A DNA stretch of 64,000 bases. It comes from Corynebacterium terpenotabidum Y-11 (lineage in GTDB: Bacteria; Actinomycetota; Actinomycetes; Mycobacteriales; Mycobacteriaceae). Positions within the stretch are counted from its first letter, which is position 1, and the number at the start of each line of letters is the position of its first letter. The translations under genes and the position numbers were made by a program. Shown piece by piece: positions 60,610 to 64,000 of this stretch. Below the pieces are notes generated by a model, which was not told the DNA's origin, did not search any database, and worked only from the letters and a program-made list of their open reading frames with translations. The stretch spans positions 868,001 through 932,000 of the forward strand of contig NC_021663.1 in the NCBI RefSeq assembly GCF_000418365.1, in the 5' to 3' direction.

Positions 60610-61413
60610 TTACGGCGCCGTGACGCGGGCGGCTGCTTCAGCAGTGGCGTCGGCGGTGGTGTCGGTAGTGGCAGATGTCTGAACGCCCAACTGGTCCTGC
60701 ATCCGCAGCAGGAGATGGGTCAGCTGTGTGGCCGCCACATCAGGATGCTCAGGGTGCCACTGGACGCCGGTGATCGGCGCCCGGTTGTGCAGGATGGCTT
60801 CGACGACCCCGTCGGCGGCGCGGGCGACGACGGTGAGGTCGCGGCCGAGATCGCCGACGGCCTGGTGGTGGGTACACCGGACCGGAGTCTCGAGGTCGAG
60901 GCCGTCGGCGTCGGTGCCTGGGACAGGGAAGACATTGGTGGTCACGAAGGGGTCGGGGGCGCCGGCGTCACGGTGCTGCTCGCTGGTGTCCAAATGCTGG
61001 ACGAGAGTGCCGCCGAGAGCCACGTTGATGAGCTGCAGGCCGCGGCAGATCCCCAGCAGCGGGGCCTGGCGGTCCACGGCGTCCCGGATGACGGCGATCT
61101 CGACGATGTCGGCGGCCGGCCGGTGGGCCCCGGCGTCCTCGTAATCGGCGGTGGCGCCGTAGAGGGTGGGGGTGACGTCCTCCCCGCCCATGACGATGAT
61201 CAGGTCGGCCTCGCGAGCGGCAGCAAGTGCGGCATCAGTGCCGACTTCCCCGGACGCGGTGAAGTGCACCGTCCATCCCAGGGCGTCGACGGCGAGTCGG
61301 ACACCGTCGTTGAGGAGGTCGAGAAGGTCGTGGAAGTCCGGGGTGTCCGGTCGGGAGGACAGCGGGTGGAACACTTCGACACGTGGGGTGGAACAGGTGG
61401 GCTGGGCGGTCAC
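60610..61413 (-). CDS. PuuD-like gamma-glutamyl-GABA hydrolase (class I glutamine amidotransferase-like)
   Basis: 267 residues. The nucleophile elbow is LLGICRGLQLINVALGGTL, and the catalytic dyad is in GVQWHPEHP. IIVMGGEDVTPTLYGA near the N-end is the oxyanion region of PuuD-type enzymes (pfam peptidase C26). It likely frees GABA or a similar amine from a gamma-glutamyl conjugate. The start is GTG 61413 with AAGGAG ten bases upstream. The 33-base gap to the XRE regulator gene suggests one transcript. The last ~25 residues are A/T-rich and variable. Confidence 0.85.
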   Translation of the reverse strand: MTAQPTCSTPRVEVFHPLSSRPDTPDFHDLLDLLNDGVRLAVDALGWTVHFTASGEVGTDAALAAAREADLIIVMGGEDVTPTLYGATADYEDAGAHRPAADIVEIAVIRDAVDRQAPLLGICRGLQLINVALGGTLVQHLDTSEQHRDAGAPDPFVTTNVFPVPGTDADGLDLETPVRCTHHQAVGDLGRDLTVVARAADGVVEAILHNRAPITGVQWHPEHPDVAATQLTHLLLRMQDQLGVQTSATTDTTADATAEAAARVTAP

Positions 61414-61446
61414 GGTCGGTGCTCCTTCGTGTCGGTCGGGGTGAGG

Positions 61447-62124
61447 TCAGTCGTGGGTCGCGTCCGCCGGGTAGGCCGTGATGGCCAGGAAACGGATGGG
61501 CAGTTCATTGAGTTCAGTGGGGCCGTGCACGCCCTCGCCGTCGAGGAGCAGGGCGTCCCCGGGCTGCATACGGTAGTCGGTTTCCTGGTAGCGGTAGGTC
61601 ATGTCGCCGTCGAGCATGTAGAGCACCTCGGTGCCCGGGTGCTGGAATCGGGGGTAGGTCTCGGAGCGATCGTTGAGGGTGACGAGCACGGGTTCCAGGT
61701 GTGGTCCGGAGGCGGTTCCGCCGTGTCCGCGGAAGGAACCGAGCAGCTCGTAGATGTGGTTGTGGCGTGTCCCTCGCCCGTTGATCAGCGTGCCCTTGCC
61801 GGCCGGGGTGTAGGCGACGGGTCGTTCCACCTGCGAGTCACGGAAGAGAGTCGCGACGGGAACGTCGAGTGCGGCGGCGAGGTGTGCCACGGAGGTCAGT
61901 GAGCAGGAGGTTTGGGCGTTCTCGATCTTGGAGAGCATCGCCTTGGACAGGCCAGCCCGCTCGGACAGTGCGGCCACCGACATACCCCGTGACGTGCGCA
62001 GGGCGCGAACCCGGTGGCCGAGCCCCACTTCAATGGACCTGTCCTCTGTGGCGGGCCGGGGATCGGTGATCTCGTGGTCCGGGACGGAGTCGGTGACAGG
62101 CGCATCTGTGTCAGTGGGGATCAT
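61447..62124 (-). CDS. XRE-family regulator with cupin domain (PuuR-like)
   Basis: 225 residues. After a ~35-residue acidic N-end comes an XRE helix-turn-helix (RALRTSRGMSVAALSERAGL, SKAMLSKIENAQTSCSL). The C-terminal ~80 residues are a cupin barrel (HPGTEVLYMLDGDMTYRYQ, MQPGDALLLDGEGVHGP) for effector binding. Such regulators control putrescine, GABA or amino-acid catabolism. Start ATG 62124 (or GTG 62130) has no ribosome site; TACCAT about eight bases upstream suggests a leaderless message. A box AACCGGTTACC overlaps this promoter, so autoregulation is likely. Confidence 0.88.
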   Translation of the reverse strand: MIPTDTDAPVTDSVPDHEITDPRPATEDRSIEVGLGHRVRALRTSRGMSVAALSERAGLSKAMLSKIENAQTSCSLTSVAHLAAALDVPVATLFRDSQVERPVAYTPAGKGTLINGRGTRHNHIYELLGSFRGHGGTASGPHLEPVLVTLNDRSETYPRFQHPGTEVLYMLDGDMTYRYQETDYRMQPGDALLLDGEGVHGPTELNELPIRFLAITAYPADATHD

Positions 62125-62134
62125 AGGCACTGAT

Positions 62135-62145
62135 GGTAACCGGTT
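62135..62145 (-). promoter_or_regulatory. AACCGGTTACC box at the XRE-cupin promoter
   Basis: The minus strand reads AACCGGTTACCAT; the plus strand is GGTAACCGGTT. The ten bases ACCGGTTACC are identical to 18606-18615 in module 1, and module 2 has ACCGGTTGCC at 22128-22137. It includes the TACC of the likely -10 element. Confidence 0.45.
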
Positions 62146-62168
62146 CTGCCGGAAAACTCAGTGCAACC

Positions 62169-63392
62169 TCAGCGCATTTCCCCGGCACCGATGTACGGGT
62201 GCAGGCTCCGGGTGAGGTCTCCTTCGGCGAAACGGGACAGTCGGAAGTCGGAGGCGGGGATGTCCGGGTCGGAGGAGTCGCCGTCGAGCAGCAGGTCGGC
62301 GACGAACTCGGCGACGGCGGGGGCGATCTTGAAGCCGTGTCCGGAGAATCCCACGGCGAGGAAGAGTCCGTCGATGCCGGACGGTCCCATGATCGGGTTG
62401 TAGTCGGGGGTGGTGTCGTAGCAGCCGGCGTAGGTACTGGTGAGACCGGGGTTCGGCATGTCCGGCAGGCGGTGCATGAGCTTGCCGATGGTCCACTCGA
62501 TGAAATCGTCGTCGGCCTTGTTGGGGTAGTTGTCCGGGTCGGCCCAGTGGACATCCTGGTGGTCAGAGTTGCCGCAGAGGATATCGCCGTTGGGCTCGCC
62601 GCAGAGGTACTGCAGGCTGACGAGGTCGGAGAGAACCGGGACGTGGGGGAGCGGCTCACCGGGGTCGATGAGCATGAGCTGGGCCCGCTGGGCCCGCACG
62701 GGGATGTCCAGGCCGATGGTGTCGCCGAGCTGCGAGGCCCAGGCGCCGGTGGCGAGGATCACCTGACCAGCGCCGACGGTGGAGCCGTCGGCGAGGGTGA
62801 CGCCGGTGACGCGGGCGTCCTCCCCGGCGCCGTCACGGGTGAATCCGGTGACGGTCGTGCCCTGGCGGATCTTCGCACCCTGCTTGCGTGCGACGACGGA
62901 GAAGGCCATGCCGAGCATGGGCGCGTCGCCGCGTCCGCCGAGCGGTTCGTAGGCGATGGAGGCGAAGTCGTCGACGTGCAGGCCGGGCCAGAGCTCGCGG
63001 GCCTTGTCGCCGCCGATGAACTCGACGTCGATGCCGAGGCTCTGCTGCATCGCGATGGTGGCGGCGAGGTTGTCGACGTTCTCCTCGCCGACGGCGACCA
63101 TGTAGCCGCAGTTGCGGAAGCCGCAGTCGTCACCGAGGATTTCCGGGGCCTTGTGGAAGAACTGCGTGCCCTTCCATCCCATCTTCGCGACAGAGGGGGT
63201 TCCGTAGTGGGCGCGGACGACGCCGGAGGACTTTCCGGTCATACCGCCGCAGAGCTGGTCGCGCTCGATGACGAGGACGCTGCTCTCCCCGCGGGAGGTC
63301 AGTCCCCAGGCGATGGCGAGGCCTTCGAGACCGCCGCCGATGATGACATAGTCGTAGTTGTCCTGGGTACCGGTGGTGCCTGTGCTGCTCAT
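62169..63392 (-). CDS. FAD-dependent amine/amino-acid oxidoreductase, sarcosine oxidase beta/DAO type
   Basis: 407 residues. YVIIGGGLEGLAIAWGLTSRG is the FAD Rossmann loop, ending in VIERD. The DAO-type end is near GCYDTTPDYNPIMGP and LFLAVGFSGHGFKIAPAVAE. It oxidises a secondary or primary amine such as sarcosine, dimethylglycine or gamma-glutamylputrescine. The gene heads an operon with the XRE-cupin and PuuD genes. Given creatinase at 20435-21706, sarcosine is attractive, but PuuB-like activity fits the neighbours as well. The upstream 130 bases hold a divergent promoter region shared with the amidohydrolase. Confidence 0.8.
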   Translation of the reverse strand: MSSTGTTGTQDNYDYVIIGGGLEGLAIAWGLTSRGESSVLVIERDQLCGGMTGKSSGVVRAHYGTPSVAKMGWKGTQFFHKAPEILGDDCGFRNCGYMVAVGEENVDNLAATIAMQQSLGIDVEFIGGDKARELWPGLHVDDFASIAYEPLGGRGDAPMLGMAFSVVARKQGAKIRQGTTVTGFTRDGAGEDARVTGVTLADGSTVGAGQVILATGAWASQLGDTIGLDIPVRAQRAQLMLIDPGEPLPHVPVLSDLVSLQYLCGEPNGDILCGNSDHQDVHWADPDNYPNKADDDFIEWTIGKLMHRLPDMPNPGLTSTYAGCYDTTPDYNPIMGPSGIDGLFLAVGFSGHGFKIAPAVAEFVADLLLDGDSSDPDIPASDFRLSRFAEGDLTRSLHPYIGAGEMR

Positions 63393-63481
63393 GAACTGTT
63401 GTCCTGTCTTGAGGTGGAGCGTAAGGTGGGTGACGATTCGTGGCGTGAATCAATGACAACTGAGATGAAACACCTTCCATG

Positions 63482-63495
63482 TTACCGTCAGGTAA
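63482..63495. promoter_or_regulatory. TTACC-N4-GGTAA inverted repeat upstream of the amidohydrolase
   Basis: TTACCGTCAGGTAA has perfect five-base arms and lies 28 bases before ATG 63524, in the divergent promoter region. Its TTACC half matches the GGTTACC boxes near the XRE gene and module 1, so it may be another target of the same regulator. Confidence 0.4.
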
Positions 63496-63523
63496 ACACC
63501 GAGAGAACAGGCAATAACAGCCC

Positions 63524-64000
63524 ATGACCGGAACCTCTGATGCCGTCGCACTGGCCGCCGCCCTTGACGATGAGACCGCCCTGACCACCTTCCGTGCCCT
63601 GTGGGCTGACCTCGATGAGATCGGGGTGGCTCCCACCGGTACCCGCCGTTACTCCTGGACCGCGGAGGACGCCGCCCTCCGCGCCTGGTTCACAGCCCAG
63701 GCCGAATCCCGGGGTATGGAGGTGCACACCGACGCCAACGGCAATATCCGGGCATGGTGGGGTGGTCGTCCCGCCGACGGTGACTCCGGTGTGGTCACCG
63801 GATCCCACCTCGATTCTGTCGCTGACGGTGGGAAATGGGACGGGCCGCTCGGCGTCCTGCTCGGCCTCCTCGCCGTTGACGTCCTCGCGGCCGCCGAGGC
63901 GTCCGGTGACTTCCGCCGGGAGCGTCCGCTCGGCGTGGTGAACTACATGGATGAGGAAGGCACCAGATTCGGGGTCGCCTGCCTCGGTTCCAAGCTCATG
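63524..64000 (+). CDS. M20-type amidohydrolase (allantoate/N-carbamoyl-amino-acid hydrolase), cut by window end
   Basis: The first 159 residues are visible. TGSHLDSVADGGKWDGPLGV contains the metal-binding histidine and aspartate of M20 amidohydrolases, and YMDEEGTRFGVACLGSKLM carries the catalytic glutamate pair. Family members hydrolyse allantoate, ureidoglycine or N-carbamoyl-L-amino acids. The start ATG 63524 has no strong ribosome site (AACAGGCAATAACAGCCC). It is divergent from the flavoprotein operon. Carbamoyl and ureido substrates fit a nitrogen-scavenging theme. Confidence 0.8.
   Translation, partial: MTGTSDAVALAAALDDETALTTFRALWADLDEIGVAPTGTRRYSWTAEDAALRAWFTAQAESRGMEVHTDANGNIRAWWGGRPADGDSGVVTGSHLDSVADGGKWDGPLGVLLGLLAVDVLAAAEASGDFRRERPLGVVNYMDEEGTRFGVACLGSKLM

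Overview
The window is high-GC actinobacterial DNA, almost certainly a Corynebacterium. The support is a Corynebacterium-type 16S-23S-5S rRNA operon with no tRNA in its spacers, a DUF222/HNH endonuclease, an MksF-MksE-MksB set with corynebacterial protein sizes, PPE/EspB-like and DUF3558-like secreted proteins, many leaderless genes, and LepA and S20 of actinobacterial type. The species cannot be fixed from sequence reading alone.

Layout. 1-3.9 kb: an AddB/RecC-like protein cut by the window edge, with a large C-terminal-anchored membrane protein upstream in the same operon. 4.3-6.8 kb: a DUF3558-like lipoprotein overlapping a PPE/EspB-like secreted protein. 6.9-13.3 kb: housekeeping genes (aldehyde dehydrogenase, rpsT, an unknown protein, a PemK/MazF-like protein, a decayed DUF2892 gene, lepA). 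13.3-18.5 kb: a small island made of an AT-rich CHAT-protease gene, wrecked ISL3 and IS1634-type transposases, and an Mrr-like restriction endonuclease. 18.6-24.9 kb: two parallel modules, each with a promoter carrying the same repeats, a short peptide ORF of a shared family, an MFS transporter and a guanidino-group hydrolase (creatinase in one, an agmatinase-family ureohydrolase in the other). 24.9-29.6 kb: a five-gene overlapping operon of flavoprotein, ferredoxin and a sulfonate/nitrate-type ABC importer. 29.6-32.2 kb: two secreted proteins, one a LIP-family lipase fold that lacks the nucleophile serine. 32.4-37.8 kb: MksF-MksE-MksB (Wadjet JetA-B-C) with no MksG/JetD nuclease beside it. 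37.8-53.9 kb: mostly metabolic and envelope genes (GNAT, GDSL esterase, HNH endonuclease, aldehyde and alcohol dehydrogenases under a GAF-PucR regulator, TPM-domain protein, lipase maturation factor, nucleoside hydrolase, BenE-like transporter, ABC-class ATPase, luciferase-like monooxygenase, nitroreductase). 54.0-59.7 kb: the rRNA operon. 59.7-60.5 kb: four copies of a roughly 150-bp noncoding repeat. 60.6-64 kb: PuuD-like hydrolase, XRE-cupin regulator, sarcosine-oxidase-like flavoprotein, and a divergent M20-type amidohydrolase cut by the right edge.

How the parts may connect. Creatinase makes sarcosine and urea, the flavoprotein at 62-63 kb looks like a sarcosine/amino-acid oxidase, PuuD-type enzymes release GABA, and two succinate-semialdehyde-type dehydrogenases are present. 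A 10-base box (ACCGGTTRCC) stands upstream of both transporter modules and of the XRE-cupin regulator gene. This suggests one dispersed guanidino/amine catabolic regulon. That link is inference. The most novel items are the paired micropeptide-promoter-transporter modules, the CHAT protein with a probable ATT start, the Mks operon without its nuclease, the triad-less lipase and the repeat array after the rRNA operon.
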